Translations under genes and position numbers: made by a program
The notes under the pieces: generated by a model
What the model saw: the letters and a program-made list of their open reading frames with translations, nothing else
Databases searched by the model: none
What the model was told of the DNA's origin: nothing
Part shown: positions 42,358-51,772 of the stretch, piece after piece
Numbering within the stretch: position 1 is the first letter of the stretch
Layout: every line of letters starts with the position of its first letter
Assembly: GCA_023391535.1 (NCBI GenBank)
Contig: JAEWAU010000078.1
Location: forward strand, 21,637-85,636
Source of the DNA: Bacillota bacterium
GTDB lineage: Bacteria; Bacillota; Clostridia; Oscillospirales; Ethanoligenentaceae
Reading direction: 5' to 3'
Length of the DNA stretch: 64,000 nt

Positions 42358-43190
42358 AGGTCCGGACATCCTTTCCCGCGGTCTGAAGCGCGGCTGTTTG
42401 CTTCCATGCCCTGCTCCCGCATGCCCGGATAGAACACGCGGCTGAGATAAAGCCCGCAGGCGGGCGCGGTGGGCCCGGCCAGTTCCCGCCTGCGGGAAGC
42501 CAGCACCGTCCGTACGTCATACCCCGGGGTGCGGGCCGCCAGAAGCAGCGTTCCCGCGATGATGCGCACCATATGGTAGAGGAACCCGTCGCCGCTGACG
42601 AGCAGGCGGACCATCTCTCCCTCACGCGTCACATCCGCCGTAAAAATGGTGCGCACCGTGGCGCTTTCCGGCTCCCTGCCGTCTTCCGGAAGCCTTGCGC
42701 CCGTATCCGAGCCGGCCGCGCAAAACGATGCGAAATCGTGCCGGCCCGTAAGGCAGGCAGCCGCCGCGGAAAGCGCGGATATATCGAGCGGGCGCGGGTA
42801 AAAATACGCGCGCCCGCGCAAAAACGGGCTGCGCACCGGCGCGTTCCAGATCTGGTAGAGATATTCCTTGCCGTGCGCGGTGTAGCGCGGATGGAAATCT
42901 TCCGGCGCTTCGGCGCAGGAGAGCACGGCGATATCGGAAGGCAGGTTCGCGTTGAGGGCGCGCAGAATATTTTCGCACGGAATCGCCGACTCTGCTTTTA
43001 CGGCGCACACGTAGTCGGTCGCGTGCACGCCCGCGTCCGTGCGGCTGCAGCCCGTAACGGGCAAGCGGCTTCCGAACACCTTTTCCACGGCGTCCTGAAA
43101 AGCTCGCTGCACGGTAGGCGCGTTCCCCTGCACCTGCCAGCCGTGGTAGCGCGCGCCGTCAAAGGCCAGGTGCAAAACCAGATTCCGCAT
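42354..43190 (-). CDS. truA: tRNA pseudouridine(38-40) synthase TruA
   Basis: A 278-residue enzyme making pseudouridine at positions 38-40 of the anticodon stem-loop. The catalytic Asp52 lies in CSRTDAGVHA; other motifs are FDGARYHGWQ and DFASFCAAGS. It directly follows ecfT, the common ecfA1-ecfA2-ecfT-truA order of Firmicutes. ATG follows GAGGAAAA. Confidence 0.95.
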   Translation of the reverse strand: MRNLVLHLAFDGARYHGWQVQGNAPTVQRAFQDAVEKVFGSRLPVTGCSRTDAGVHATDYVCAVKAESAIPCENILRALNANLPSDIAVLSCAEAPEDFHPRYTAHGKEYLYQIWNAPVRSPFLRGRAYFYPRPLDISALSAAAACLTGRHDFASFCAAGSDTGARLPEDGREPESATVRTIFTADVTREGEMVRLLVSGDGFLYHMVRIIAGTLLLAARTPGYDVRTVLASRRRELAGPTAPACGLYLSRVFYPGMREQGMEANSRASDRGKGCPDL

Positions 43191-43225
43191 CGTTTTCCTC
43201 TCTTTTTATACGTACGCGGCCCCGT

Positions 43226-44038
43226 TCAGAGCAGACGGTTGAGCAGCAGCACGGCGGCGAACAGCAGCGCCATAACTCCCAGAGCGGTGTAATCCCGCCC
43301 CGCAAAACGCAGGCGGCGCAGCTTGGTGCGCCCCGCGCCGCCGCGGTAACAGCGGCAGTCCATGGCGAGAGCCAGCTCGTCGGCCCGGCGGAACGCCGAA
43401 ACGAACAGCGGCACCAGAATCGGCAGCAGCGCGCGCATCCTCTGCCAGAGGGAGCCGGTTTCAAAATCCGCGCCGCGCGCCTTCTGCGCGCTCATGATCT
43501 TATCCGTTTCCTCGATGAGCGTGGGGATGAACCGCAGCGCGATGGACATCATCATGGAAAGCTCGTGCACCGGCACGCGCAGTTTCCCCAGCGGGGCCAG
43601 CAGCCCTTCGAGCCCGTCGGAAAGCGCGATGGGGGAAGTCGTATAGGTCATCAGCGAGGTGCCCACGATGAGGAACACCAGGCGAATAGAGATAAACACG
43701 GCGAACTCCAGCCCCTGCCAGGTGACGCGCATCTGCCAAAAGCCGAGGTTGAGCTGGAACAGCGTATTCCCCGGCTGATAAAAGGCGTTGAGAAGCGCCG
43801 TAAGCAGCAGCACCGGAAGAATGGGCTTCACGCCGCGCAGCATCTGGCGCAGCGGCACGCGGGAGAGAATATCCGCACACAGGAAAAACACAACCGCGAG
43901 CGCCATGGACGCGGCGTTACCCGCTGTGAACAGCACCACCATATAGGCTACGGTGGAGATGATCTTGGTACGCGCATCCAGCCTGTGAACGATGGATTTG
44001 CCCGGGAAATACTGGCCGAGCGTGATATCCTTCAGCAC
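43226..44038 (-). CDS. ecfT: ECF transporter transmembrane component EcfT
   Basis: A 270-residue membrane protein with about six helices that couples the two ATPases to vitamin-binding S subunits. Family motifs are the N-terminal HRLDARTKI and the cytoplasmic coupling helices with ARG signatures (KARGADFE). The start is GTG 44038, overlapping the ecfA2 stop by 7 bases, with AAGGGGG upstream. No S component gene is in the window, so the module is of the shared group II kind. Confidence 0.94.
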   Translation of the reverse strand: MLKDITLGQYFPGKSIVHRLDARTKIISTVAYMVVLFTAGNAASMALAVVFFLCADILSRVPLRQMLRGVKPILPVLLLTALLNAFYQPGNTLFQLNLGFWQMRVTWQGLEFAVFISIRLVFLIVGTSLMTYTTSPIALSDGLEGLLAPLGKLRVPVHELSMMMSIALRFIPTLIEETDKIMSAQKARGADFETGSLWQRMRALLPILVPLFVSAFRRADELALAMDCRCYRGGAGRTKLRRLRFAGRDYTALGVMALLFAAVLLLNRLL

Positions 44039-44907
44039 GGGGCGCCGCCCCCTTTCAGGCAGCGCAGCAGCTCGCGCTTCGCCGCCTCCACGGTATACAC
44101 GCCGGAGGAAACGCCGTAGCCGCGCCGGCGAAGCTCGAGAAACACCTGCGTCACCTGCGGGATATCCAAGCCCATGCGCACAAGCTCCTCGCTGTGCGCG
44201 AACACCTCCGGCACCGTGCCGAACAGCTCCGCACGGCCCTGATTCATCACGAGCACGCGCGTGGCGTATTCGGCCACGTCCTCCATGCTGTGGGAAACCA
44301 GCAGCACCGTGGCGTTCTTCGTTTTGCGGTAATCCGAAACGCGGCGCAGCAGGCTTGCACGCCCGAAGGGGTCGAGCCCCGCCGCAGGCTCGTCCAACAC
44401 CAGAACGCGCGGCTCCATGGCCATCACGCCCGCAATGGCCGCGCGGCGCTTCTGCCCGCCCGAAAGCTCGAACGGGGATTTGGGCAAAAGCTCCTCGGGC
44501 AGGCCCACCAGACCGGCCGCCTCGTGCACACGCTCCTGCACCTCGACATCGGAAAGCCCCATGTTTTTGGGCCCGAATGCAATATCCTTCGCGACCGTTT
44601 CCTCGAAGAGCTGGTATTCCGGATACTGGAAAACCAACCCCACCTGGAAGCGCAGCGCCCGGCGGTCGGCCTTTTTTGCCCAGATATCCTGCCCTTCCAC
44701 GAGAATGCGGCCCGAGGATGGTTTGAGCAGCCCGTTGAGCTGCTGCACCAGCGTGGATTTGCCCGAGCCGGTATGCCCGATCAGACCCACGAACTCGCCC
44801 TGCCCGATTTCGAGCGAAACGTCGTCCACGGCCTTCTTTTCAAAGGGCGTTCCGGCACTGTATATATAGGAAAGATGTTCAAGCGTCAGGATGGGGTTTT
44901 GCGGCAC
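44032..44907 (-). CDS. ecfA2: ECF transporter ATPase EcfA2
   Basis: A 291-residue ABC ATPase with Walker [11 protein letters not shown]-loop [14 protein letters not shown], signature [13 protein letters not shown] and Walker [13 protein letters not shown]. The open frame extends upstream, but GTG 44907 follows GGAGGAATC and gives the usual length. It overlaps ecfA1 by 22 bases. Confidence 0.95.
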   Translation of the reverse strand: MPQNPILTLEHLSYIYSAGTPFEKKAVDDVSLEIGQGEFVGLIGHTGSGKSTLVQQLNGLLKPSSGRILVEGQDIWAKKADRRALRFQVGLVFQYPEYQLFEETVAKDIAFGPKNMGLSDVEVQERVHEAAGLVGLPEELLPKSPFELSGGQKRRAAIAGVMAMEPRVLVLDEPAAGLDPFGRASLLRRVSDYRKTKNATVLLVSHSMEDVAEYATRVLVMNQGRAELFGTVPEVFAHSEELVRMGLDIPQVTQVFLELRRRGYGVSSGVYTVEAAKRELLRCLKGGGAPC

Positions 44908-45779
44908 TGTGATTCCTCCAGAAGGGTTGCGAGCGCGTCCACGCACTCTTTTGCGGTGAGCACGCCTTCGGGAAGGCGAAGCCCGCATTTGCCAAGCTCA
45001 TACACAAGCTCCGCCGCCTGCGGAACGTCCAATCCCACCGATTTGAGCAGCGGGACATTCGAGAACACCTCGCGCGGCGCGCCGTCGAGAATGACGCCGC
45101 CATGCTCGAGCACCACCACGCGGTCGGCCTGCACCGCCTCGTTCATGAAGTGTGTGATGAGCACCACGGTGATGCCCTCCTCGCGGTTTAGACGCAAAAC
45201 GGTTTCGATCACCTCGCGCCGGCCGCGCGGATCGAGCATGGCCGTGGGTTCGTCGAGCACGATACATTTCGGCTTCATGGCGAGGATGCCCGCAATGGCC
45301 ACGCGCTGCTTCTGCCCGCCCGAAAGCTGGTGCGGCGCGTGCTCACGGTATTCGTACATTCCCACCGTTTTGAGCGCCCAATCCACCCGGCGGCGGATCT
45401 CGTCGGAAGGGACGCCGAGGTTTTCCGGCCCGAACGCGACGTCCTCCTCCACGATGGTGGCGACGATCTGGTTATCCGGATTCTGGAACACCATACCCAC
45501 CTGCTGGCGGATATCGTACACGCGTTCCTCCAAAGACGTATCGATGCCGAACGCGTATGCCTTGCCGCCCGTGGGCAGCAGCACGGCGTTGAACTGCTTG
45601 GCCAGCGTGGATTTTCCCGAGCCGTTTCGCCCCAGCACCGCCAGAAACTGCCCCTGCGGGATCTTCAGGCTTACGCCGTCGAGCACCTTGCGCTCCTCGC
45701 CGCTCTCTTCCAGCGCGGGGTAGGCAAACGAAAGCTCCGCCGTTTCCAGCGCCGGTGTTTTACGCTCCGTGTCCGCCAT
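44886..45779 (-). CDS. ecfA1: ECF transporter ATPase EcfA1
   Basis: A 297-residue ABC ATPase with Walker [11 protein letters not shown]-loop [20 protein letters not shown], signature [13 protein letters not shown] and Walker [13 protein letters not shown]. It forms the heterodimer with EcfA2 that drives vitamin and metal uptake. The start ATG follows GGAGGCGG and overlaps the end of the methyltransferase gene by 20 bases. Confidence 0.95.
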   Translation of the reverse strand: MADTERKTPALETAELSFAYPALEESGEERKVLDGVSLKIPQGQFLAVLGRNGSGKSTLAKQFNAVLLPTGGKAYAFGIDTSLEERVYDIRQQVGMVFQNPDNQIVATIVEEDVAFGPENLGVPSDEIRRRVDWALKTVGMYEYREHAPHQLSGGQKQRVAIAGILAMKPKCIVLDEPTAMLDPRGRREVIETVLRLNREEGITVVLITHFMNEAVQADRVVVLEHGGVILDGAPREVFSNVPLLKSVGLDVPQAAELVYELGKCGLRLPEGVLTAKECVDALATLLEESQCRKTPS

Positions 45780-46680
45780 ACTCCGCCTCCTGTTTTCCTG
45801 CGGCGGCCGCGGAACCTTCCGCTTCCCAAAGCGCGGTGGCGCCGCAGGGAAGCACGAAGCCCGTGTCGAGCACCGGCAGGCCGATCTCGTCGGCGCTCAC
45901 CTGCCCGCCGAACCGTTTTTGCACCGTCACGCCCAGCAGGTAGGCCATCACCGAAGGCGAAAGCCCCGTAGTGTAGGAATTGAGCACGAAGAACAAAGGG
46001 GTTTCGCTTAAAACGTTCGCGCAAAGCTCAAGCAGGCCGAAAATCTCCTGTTCGAGCTTCCAGACCTCCCCGCCCGGACCGCGCCCGTAGGAAGGAGGGT
46101 CCATCACCACGGCATCGTACCGGCTGTCGCGCCGGATTTCGCGGGAAACGAACTTGGCGCAGTCATCCACCAGCCAGCGCACGGGCTTTTCCGCAAGATT
46201 TGAGAGCGCGGCGTTCTCTTTGGCCCACGCCACCATTCCGCGCGCGGCGTCCACATGCGCCACCTGCGCGCCGGCCGCGGCGCAGGCCAGCGTCGCGCCG
46301 CCGGTGTAGGCGAACAGGTTGAGTACGCGCACCTCCCGGTTCGCCGTGCTGATTTTGCGCGCCATCCAGTCCCAGTTCACCGCCTGCTCCGGAAACAGCC
46401 CTGTGTGCTTAAATCCCATTGGCTTGAGTGCAAAACGCAGCGCTCCGTAGCCGATCTGCCACACCTGAGGAAGGCCGGCGCCCTCCTCCCAATGCCCCCC
46501 GCCCTCGGAGGAGCGCAGATAGCGCCCATTCGCCTGCCGCCAGAGGGGGTCTTTCTTTTCCGTATTCCAAATCACCTGCGGGTCCGGGCGAATAAGGACA
46601 TACTTCCCCCACCGCTCCAGCTTTTCGCCGTCCGAGGTATCCAGAATCCCGTAATCCTTCCAGTTTTCCGCAATCCGCAT
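45760..46680 (-). CDS. SAM-dependent methyltransferase (RlmI/RlmK-like)
   Basis: A 306-residue class I methyltransferase. The SAM site reads [20 protein letters not shown], the substrate-side motif is [11 protein letters not shown], and the mid-region ENAALSNL resembles rRNA cytosine-C5 or guanine methyltransferases of the RlmI/RlmK (COG1092) group, but the N-terminal PUA domain of RlmI is absent. It is probably an rRNA or tRNA modifier. The gene overlaps ecfA1, a conserved-looking but functionally unexplained linkage. Confidence 0.82.
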   Translation of the reverse strand: MRIAENWKDYGILDTSDGEKLERWGKYVLIRPDPQVIWNTEKKDPLWRQANGRYLRSSEGGGHWEEGAGLPQVWQIGYGALRFALKPMGFKHTGLFPEQAVNWDWMARKISTANREVRVLNLFAYTGGATLACAAAGAQVAHVDAARGMVAWAKENAALSNLAEKPVRWLVDDCAKFVSREIRRDSRYDAVVMDPPSYGRGPGGEVWKLEQEIFGLLELCANVLSETPLFFVLNSYTTGLSPSVMAYLLGVTVQKRFGGQVSADEIGLPVLDTGFVLPCGATALWEAEGSAAAAGKQEAEYGGHGA

Positions 46681-46784
46681 CCGTTTCGCTCCATTCCGGC
46701 CTGCGCCGGGGCTTTTCGTATTTTCCGTTCTTCCCTGGCAGCACGGCCGGGAAGCTTGCTGCTGTTTTTGTGCGCGCCCGGCGG

Positions 46785-48158
46785 TTAACCCGCGGCGGTT
46801 TCGGCAGCCCGCGACATTTCCGCTTCCACCGCGCCGGCAATCTCCCGCCCCAGCGCCTGGATCATCGGTTCGTTTTTGCCCTCCACCATCACGCGGATGA
46901 GCGGTTCGGTGCCGGAAGCGCGCACTACCACGCGCCCATCGTCGGCAAGAGCGCCCTTTGCGCGTTCCATCGTTTCGGTAACGGAAGCGCTGCGGAGCAG
47001 CGCCTCGCGGTCCGCCGCGCCGGTTTGCACGCTGAGGTTCACCTGCGGGTAACTTTCCATCACCGCGGCAAGCTCCGAAAGCTTCTTGCCGGAGCGCTTC
47101 ATCACGGCCAGCAGCTGCAACGCCGTCAGCTCGCCGTCGCCCGTGGTGGCGTGTTCCAGAAAGATGATGTGGCCCGACTGTTCGCCGCCGATTACGTACC
47201 CGTTGTTCACCATTTCTTCGAGCACGTAGCGGTCGCCCACACGCGTGGTCAGCACGCGGATGCCGAACTTTTCCGCGAACCGGAAGAAGCCGAAATTGGA
47301 CATCACCGTCACCACGGCGGCGTCGCCCCGCAGTTTTTCGTGCTTTTTCAGGGAGGCCGCAAACACGGCGATGAGTTTATCGCCATCCACCACGGCGCCC
47401 GTCTCATCCACGGCGAGGCAGCGGTCGGCGTCGCCGTCGAACGCGATGCCGAGGTCGAAGCCGCCCTCCCGCACCGTTTTGCACAGCGCTTCCAGATGCG
47501 TGGAGCCGCAGTCGGCGTTGATGTTTAGCCCGTCCGGATGCGCGCTCACAATCTCGAATTCGCCGCCCAGATCTTTGAGAAGGCGGGGCGCCGTAAGCGA
47601 CGCGGAGCCGTTGGCGCAGTCCACCGCCACGCGCAGCCCGTCGAAGCGGCAATCCACCGTGGAGCGCAGATGGGCGACATAATCGTCCACCGCGGCTTTC
47701 GGCCGGATCACGCGGCCCAGCGCGGAACCGGATTTGGGTGCGGGCAGCGCCTCCTGCCCCAGCACGATGGCTTCGATGCGGTCCTCCAGCTCATCCGAGA
47801 GCTTGTAGCCGCTTCCGCTGAAAATTTTGATACCGTTGTATTCCATTGGGTTATGCGACGCCGAAATCATCACGCCTGCGTCCGCGCCGAGCTTGCGCAC
47901 AAGAAACGCCACCGCCGGCGTAGGCACCACGCCGAGCTGGAGCGCGTCGGCTCCCACCGAACAGATGCCGGCCACCATGGCCGCTTCCAGCATATCCGAA
48001 GAGATGCGGGTATCCTTCCCGATGATGATCTGGGGACGATGGTGCGTTTCCTCCGTGAGGACCACGGCCGCCGCGCGCCCTAAGTTCATAGCCAGTTCGC
48101 AGGTCAGCTCCGTATTTGCCACCCCGCGTACGCCGTCGGTGCCAAACAGTCTACCCAT
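46785..48158 (-). CDS. glmM: Phosphoglucosamine mutase GlmM
   Basis: A 457-residue enzyme converting glucosamine-6-phosphate to glucosamine-1-phosphate for UDP-GlcNAc and the cell wall. It starts with the typical MGRLFGTDGVRG and has the phosphoserine Ser101 in ISASHNP, the metal loop DGDADR, the sugar loop GGEQSGH and the phosphate loop RASGTEPLIRVM. It is distinct from the mutase at 4.8 kb. It follows ruvB after 116 bases. Confidence 0.96.
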   Translation of the reverse strand: MGRLFGTDGVRGVANTELTCELAMNLGRAAAVVLTEETHHRPQIIIGKDTRISSDMLEAAMVAGICSVGADALQLGVVPTPAVAFLVRKLGADAGVMISASHNPMEYNGIKIFSGSGYKLSDELEDRIEAIVLGQEALPAPKSGSALGRVIRPKAAVDDYVAHLRSTVDCRFDGLRVAVDCANGSASLTAPRLLKDLGGEFEIVSAHPDGLNINADCGSTHLEALCKTVREGGFDLGIAFDGDADRCLAVDETGAVVDGDKLIAVFAASLKKHEKLRGDAAVVTVMSNFGFFRFAEKFGIRVLTTRVGDRYVLEEMVNNGYVIGGEQSGHIIFLEHATTGDGELTALQLLAVMKRSGKKLSELAAVMESYPQVNLSVQTGAADREALLRSASVTETMERAKGALADDGRVVVRASGTEPLIRVMVEGKNEPMIQALGREIAGAVEAEMSRAAETAAG

Positions 48159-48274
48159 ACTCTGTTTTCCGCCTTTCCGTCTTCAACGCAGCACTATTAA
48201 AAGATTGAAGCGCAATCGCTGTTCGTCATAAACCGTTGTGCCCCGGTCCCGTTTTCAACCGCGCGCGGCCTCGC

Positions 48275-49321
48275 TTACAGCAGCGTCTGCTGCCCGTCGT
48301 CCGGCGCTTCGATGCCCAGGTGCCGATACCCCGCCGGCGTCACACAGCGCCCGCGCGGCGTCCGTTTAAGAAATCCCAATTGCATCAGGTAAGGCTCATA
48401 CATGTCTTCGATGGTTACGGTTTCCTCACCCACGGCGGCCGCGATGGTTTCAACGCCAACCGGCCCCCCGCCGTAATTGCGGATCATGGTGGAAAGCACG
48501 CGGCGGTCGATGGAGTCGAGCCCCAGCGGATCGATCTCCAGACGGTCCAGCGCCGTGCGCGCAACCTCGCTTGTCACTTTGCCGTCCGCCATCACCTGCG
48601 CGAAATCGCGCACACGGCGCAGCAGGCGGTTGGCGATACGCGGCGTCCCGCGCGAGCGGCGCGCGATCTCCTGCGCTCCGTCTTCGCCGCACACGATGTC
48701 GAGAATCCCTGCGCTGCGCTGAATGATGCAGCTCAGCTCTTCCAGTGTATACAATTCGAGCCGCGAAATGACGCCGAACCGGTCGCGCAAAGGGCTCGAA
48801 AGCTGCCCCGCGCGCGTCGTTGCGCCCACCAGCGTGAATTTGGGCAGATCCAGCCGGATGGAACGCGCCGAGGGCCCCTTGCCGATGATGATATCCAGCG
48901 CGTAGTCCTCCATGGCCGTGTAGAGCACTTCCTCCACCGGATGGGGCAGCCGGTGAATTTCGTCGATGAACAGAATGTCGTGCGGCGCGAGATTGGTGAG
49001 CAGCGCGGCGAGATCGCCCTGCTTTTCCAGCACCGGGCCGGACGTGACGCGTAAATTCACGCCCAGCTCGTTCGCGATAACCCCGGCCAGCGTGGTTTTT
49101 CCGAGCCCCGGCGGGCCGTAGAGCAGCACGTGGTCGAGCGCCTCGCCGCGCTGCTTGGCCGCCTCGATAAACACTTTTAAATTTTCCTTCGCCTTCCGCT
49201 GCCCGATGTACTCCGAAAGGAGGCGCGGGCGCAGCGAAAGCTCCGCCTCCGCCTCCTCGGGCGAAGCCTCGGGCGTGACGATGCGGTTTTCATAGTCCAT
49301 TTCCATTTGCATTTTCACCAA
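48275..49321 (-). CDS. ruvB: Holliday junction branch migration ATPase RuvB
   Basis: A 348-residue AAA+ motor. Walker A is GPPGLGKTT, Walker B is [10 protein letters not shown], sensor 1 is VGATTRAG, and the arginine-finger region is SPLRDRFGV. The winged-helix C-terminus ends near [11 protein letters not shown]. Three in-frame ATG codons lie close together at the start without a strong ribosome site, so the exact start may be up to seven codons downstream. It closes the ruvCAB cluster. Confidence 0.97.
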   Translation of the reverse strand: MVKMQMEMDYENRIVTPEASPEEAEAELSLRPRLLSEYIGQRKAKENLKVFIEAAKQRGEALDHVLLYGPPGLGKTTLAGVIANELGVNLRVTSGPVLEKQGDLAALLTNLAPHDILFIDEIHRLPHPVEEVLYTAMEDYALDIIIGKGPSARSIRLDLPKFTLVGATTRAGQLSSPLRDRFGVISRLELYTLEELSCIIQRSAGILDIVCGEDGAQEIARRSRGTPRIANRLLRRVRDFAQVMADGKVTSEVARTALDRLEIDPLGLDSIDRRVLSTMIRNYGGGPVGVETIAAAVGEETVTIEDMYEPYLMQLGFLKRTPRGRCVTPAGYRHLGIEAPDDGQQTLL

Positions 49322-49393
49322 ACGCGGTCCGCCCGAACCCGGCGCGGCCCGCGGGTCCTCCCGCCTGACGTTTTCACGCTCTTACGCCGTCCG

Positions 49394-49981
49394 CTACTTT
49401 TTTGCCAGTTCCCGCAAAGCGGCGCGGATAATATCCTCCACCGGCGCGGCGGCGTCCGCCTTGGCCGCTGCCAGGGACGCTTCGCTGCGCGAGTAGCCCA
49501 GCACCATCAGCGCGCTCACCGCCTCTTCCGCGTTGCCGGAAGCCGAAATCGGAACGGTTTCCAGCCCCAGCGCGGCCGCCTCGGCGCTCACTTTATCCTT
49601 AAGTTCCAAAACGATGCGCTGCGCGAGCTTCATACCCACGCCCGGCGCTTTGGTCAGCGATTTTGCGTCCCCGGAGGCCACATACAAAGCCAGCTTTTCC
49701 GGCGATGCCTCCGAAAGAATGGAGAGCGCGGCCTTGGGCCCCACCCCGGTTACCGAGATGAGCAGCCGAAAGCAGGCGAGCTCCTGCTCGTCCGCAAAGC
49801 CGAACAGGTCCAGTGCGTCCTCGCGCACGTTGAGTTGTGTGTATAAAAGAGCCTTTTCGCCCGTGCGCAGTTTTTGAACCGTGCGGACGGTCGTAAGGCA
49901 TTTGAAGCCGACGCCGCCGCAGCTTACCACGGCGAAGCCGGGTTCCAGATGCGTAACCGTTCCTTCCAGGCTGTAAATCAT
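49394..49981 (-). CDS. ruvA: Holliday junction binding protein RuvA
   Basis: A 195-residue protein. It begins MIYSLEGTVTHLEPGFAVVS (OB fold), continues with helix-hairpin-helix motifs (LLISVTGVGPKAALSIL and LTKAPGVGMKLAQRIV), and ends in the RuvB-contact three-helix domain (AVSALMVLGYSRSEA). The start follows AAAGGACG. It is 72 bases upstream of ruvB. Confidence 0.96.
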   Translation of the reverse strand: MIYSLEGTVTHLEPGFAVVSCGGVGFKCLTTVRTVQKLRTGEKALLYTQLNVREDALDLFGFADEQELACFRLLISVTGVGPKAALSILSEASPEKLALYVASGDAKSLTKAPGVGMKLAQRIVLELKDKVSAEAAALGLETVPISASGNAEEAVSALMVLGYSRSEASLAAAKADAAAPVEDIIRAALRELAKK

Positions 49982-50055
49982 CCCAAACAGGCGTCCTTTC
50001 TATTGTATCCGGCAGGGCAAAAAGCGCGCCCGCGGGCCGCGCGAAACGGGTATTT

Positions 50056-50565
50056 TCAGTGGCCCGCAAGCTTCGCCTGCAGGCCCGCCATCAGCGAGCC
50101 TGAACAGTGCGCGTGGCAGACGGCCATGGCCAGCGCGTCGGCGGCGTCGTCCGGCCGCGGCATCTTCTGCAGGTTCAGCATGCGGCGCGTCATCTCCATC
50201 ACCTGGAGCTTTTCCGCGCGCCCGTAGCCCACCACGGCCTGTTTGACCTGCAGCGGGGTGTATTCGAACACCGGAACCCCGAGCTGCTGCACCGCCAGCA
50301 CAATGACGCCGCGCGCCTGCGCCACGTCGATGGCCGTGGTCGTGTTCGTATTGAAAAAGAGCTTTTCCACGGAAAGCGCCTGCGGATGATACCGCTGCGC
50401 CAGCTCGCGGATGCCGTCGTACACCTGTGCAAGGCGCTGCGGAAACGGCGTGTGGGCCGGCGTCGTTACTGCGCCGTAATCGAGCACGGTAAAATGCGAG
50501 CCGGAATAGTCCAATACCCCGTACCCGATGGTGGCATAACCGGGGTCCACACCCAAAATAATCAT
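50056..50565 (-). CDS. ruvC: Holliday junction resolvase RuvC
   Basis: A 169-residue RNase H-fold endonuclease. ATG 50565 gives the family start MIILGVDPGYATIGYG with catalytic Asp7; other acidic residues are the Glu in SVEKLFF and the Asp pair in DDAADALAMA. The frame upstream to 50763 is not coding. It is the first gene of ruvCAB. Confidence 0.96.
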   Translation of the reverse strand: MIILGVDPGYATIGYGVLDYSGSHFTVLDYGAVTTPAHTPFPQRLAQVYDGIRELAQRYHPQALSVEKLFFNTNTTTAIDVAQARGVIVLAVQQLGVPVFEYTPLQVKQAVVGYGRAEKLQVMEMTRRMLNLQKMPRPDDAADALAMAVCHAHCSGSLMAGLQAKLAGH

Positions 50566-50658
50566 ACTGCAACAGTCCTTCCGCCCCGGCGGGCAATTTG
50601 ATTTCCGTAAGCGGCCCGGACATAGGGGCGCGGAACGGTTTTCCGAATGATTGCGTCT

Positions 50659-50687
50659 ATTATAGCATAGATGCCAAACTCCGGCAA
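50659..50687 (-). promoter_or_regulatory. Putative promoter of ruvCAB
   Basis: TTGCCG (50682-50687) and TATAAT (50659-50664) are separated by 17 bases on the minus strand, about 95 bases before ruvC. No SOS box (LexA-type palindrome GAAC-N4-GTTC) is visible here. Confidence 0.55.
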
Positions 50688-50722
50688 CCGGTTCAGCCGT
50701 GCGAAACGTCCGTGCACCGCGC

Positions 50723-50752
50723 TTGACGGAAAAGGGCGCGCCGTGGTATAGT
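50723..50752 (+). promoter_or_regulatory. Putative promoter of the methyltransferase gene
   Basis: TTGACG (50723-50728) and TATAGT (50747-50752) are separated by 18 bases. It is divergent from the ruvC promoter in the 300-base gap 50566-50865. Confidence 0.55.
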
Positions 50753-50865
50753 GCAACTATCACAGGGCTTTCAGCAGCCCCGCCGGAATTCCAGCGCCGC
50801 CCGCGGCGTTCGTTTTCCGCGTCGGACGCGAACCGACCTATATTATGGAAGCAAGGGGTTTTCCT

Positions 50866-51660
50866 ATGATTTTCATCGGCGAAAAAATCAACAGCTCCAT
50901 TCCCGCCTCGAAAGCGTTCATCGAAGCGCGGAACGACGACGCCATTTGCGCCCTCGCCAAGGCGCAGCGCGAGGCGGGCGCGGATTTCATCGATATCAAC
51001 GCAGGTGCTTTTCTGGCTAAAGAGGCAGAATACCTTGCGTATCTGGCGCGCACCGTAGAGGCGCTGGGCATGCCTCTTTCCGTAGATACGCCCAGTGTGC
51101 CCGCCGCGCGCGCGGCGCTGGAAGCGGCAAGTTCACGCGGCCACCTGATCAATTCCGTAACCACCGACGAAACGCGCCTTTCCGGCATGGGTGAGCTTGC
51201 CGTTTCCTACGGGTGCGGCGTGGTGGCCCTCTGCTCACCCAACCTGGGGGAAGAAAACACGCTGGAAAACCGCCTGGGCGCCGCGCAGGTGCTCGTTAAG
51301 CGGCTCACCGCGATGGGTATTGCGGAGGACGGCATCTATCTCGACCCGATGCTGGGGCCGGTGGGCGCGGAACCGAACGCGGCGCTCGACGCGCTGGAAA
51401 CCATCCGCCGTCTGCGCGCGGAATACCCCTCCTGCCACATTTCCTGCGGGCTTTCCAACCTGTCGTTCGGCCTGCCGAAGCGCCGGCTGCTCGGGCAGGC
51501 GTTCCTCGCGGCCGCCGTGGTGGCGGGGCTCGACGCCGCCATTGCCGACCCGCTCAACCGCGAGCTGATGGGAATTGCGGCCGCCTCGGAGGTCATCGCC
51601 GGGCGCGACGAATACTGTATGGAATATATTGAAAAATGCCGCGGCGGCCAGATCGGCTGA
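50866..51660 (+). CDS. Pterin-binding methyltransferase (AcsE/MtgA-like)
   Basis: A 264-residue TIM-barrel protein of the methyltetrahydrofolate:corrinoid methyltransferase class, with the opening MIFIGEKINSS, the pterin motif DFIDINAGA, SVDTPS and SVTTDE, and LDPMLGPVG. Such proteins pass a methyl group between tetrahydrofolate and a corrinoid protein, in the Wood-Ljungdahl pathway or in methylamine or glycine betaine use. Here it stands alone: no corrinoid protein, reductive activator or partner methyltransferase is adjacent. ATG 50866 is chosen because AAGGGG lies upstream; the longer frame adds 7 codons. Confidence 0.85.
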   Translation: MIFIGEKINSSIPASKAFIEARNDDAICALAKAQREAGADFIDINAGAFLAKEAEYLAYLARTVEALGMPLSVDTPSVPAARAALEAASSRGHLINSVTTDETRLSGMGELAVSYGCGVVALCSPNLGEENTLENRLGAAQVLVKRLTAMGIAEDGIYLDPMLGPVGAEPNAALDALETIRRLRAEYPSCHISCGLSNLSFGLPKRRLLGQAFLAAAVVAGLDAAIADPLNRELMGIAAASEVIAGRDEYCMEYIEKCRGGQIG

Positions 51661-51682
51661 CACGGCCCGCTTAACAGGAGCC

Positions 51683-51726
51683 AAAAAGGGGCACTGCAAA
51701 ACCGTGCGGCTGCAGCACCCCTTTTT
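51683..51726. terminator. Bidirectional intrinsic terminator
   Basis: Arms AAAAAGGGG and CCCCTTTTT plus an inner TGCA pair form a stem with a 2-base internal loop and a 12-base loop. It ends with a T-run in both directions and separates the convergent methyltransferase and uppP genes. Confidence 0.85.
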
Positions 51727-51772
51727 TATATGTATTTTCGCAAATTTATTGGAAATCCGCATTACGCGGCGC

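Noticed and set aside
43226..45779. A substrate-binding S component of the ECF transporter nearby
   Set aside because: No small six-helix S protein (RibU, ThiT, BioY and similar) is encoded near the module; the order goes directly to truA.
50566..50763. Upstream extension of RuvC
   Set aside because: RuvC homologues begin at MIILGVDPG; the extra part covers the divergent promoter region.
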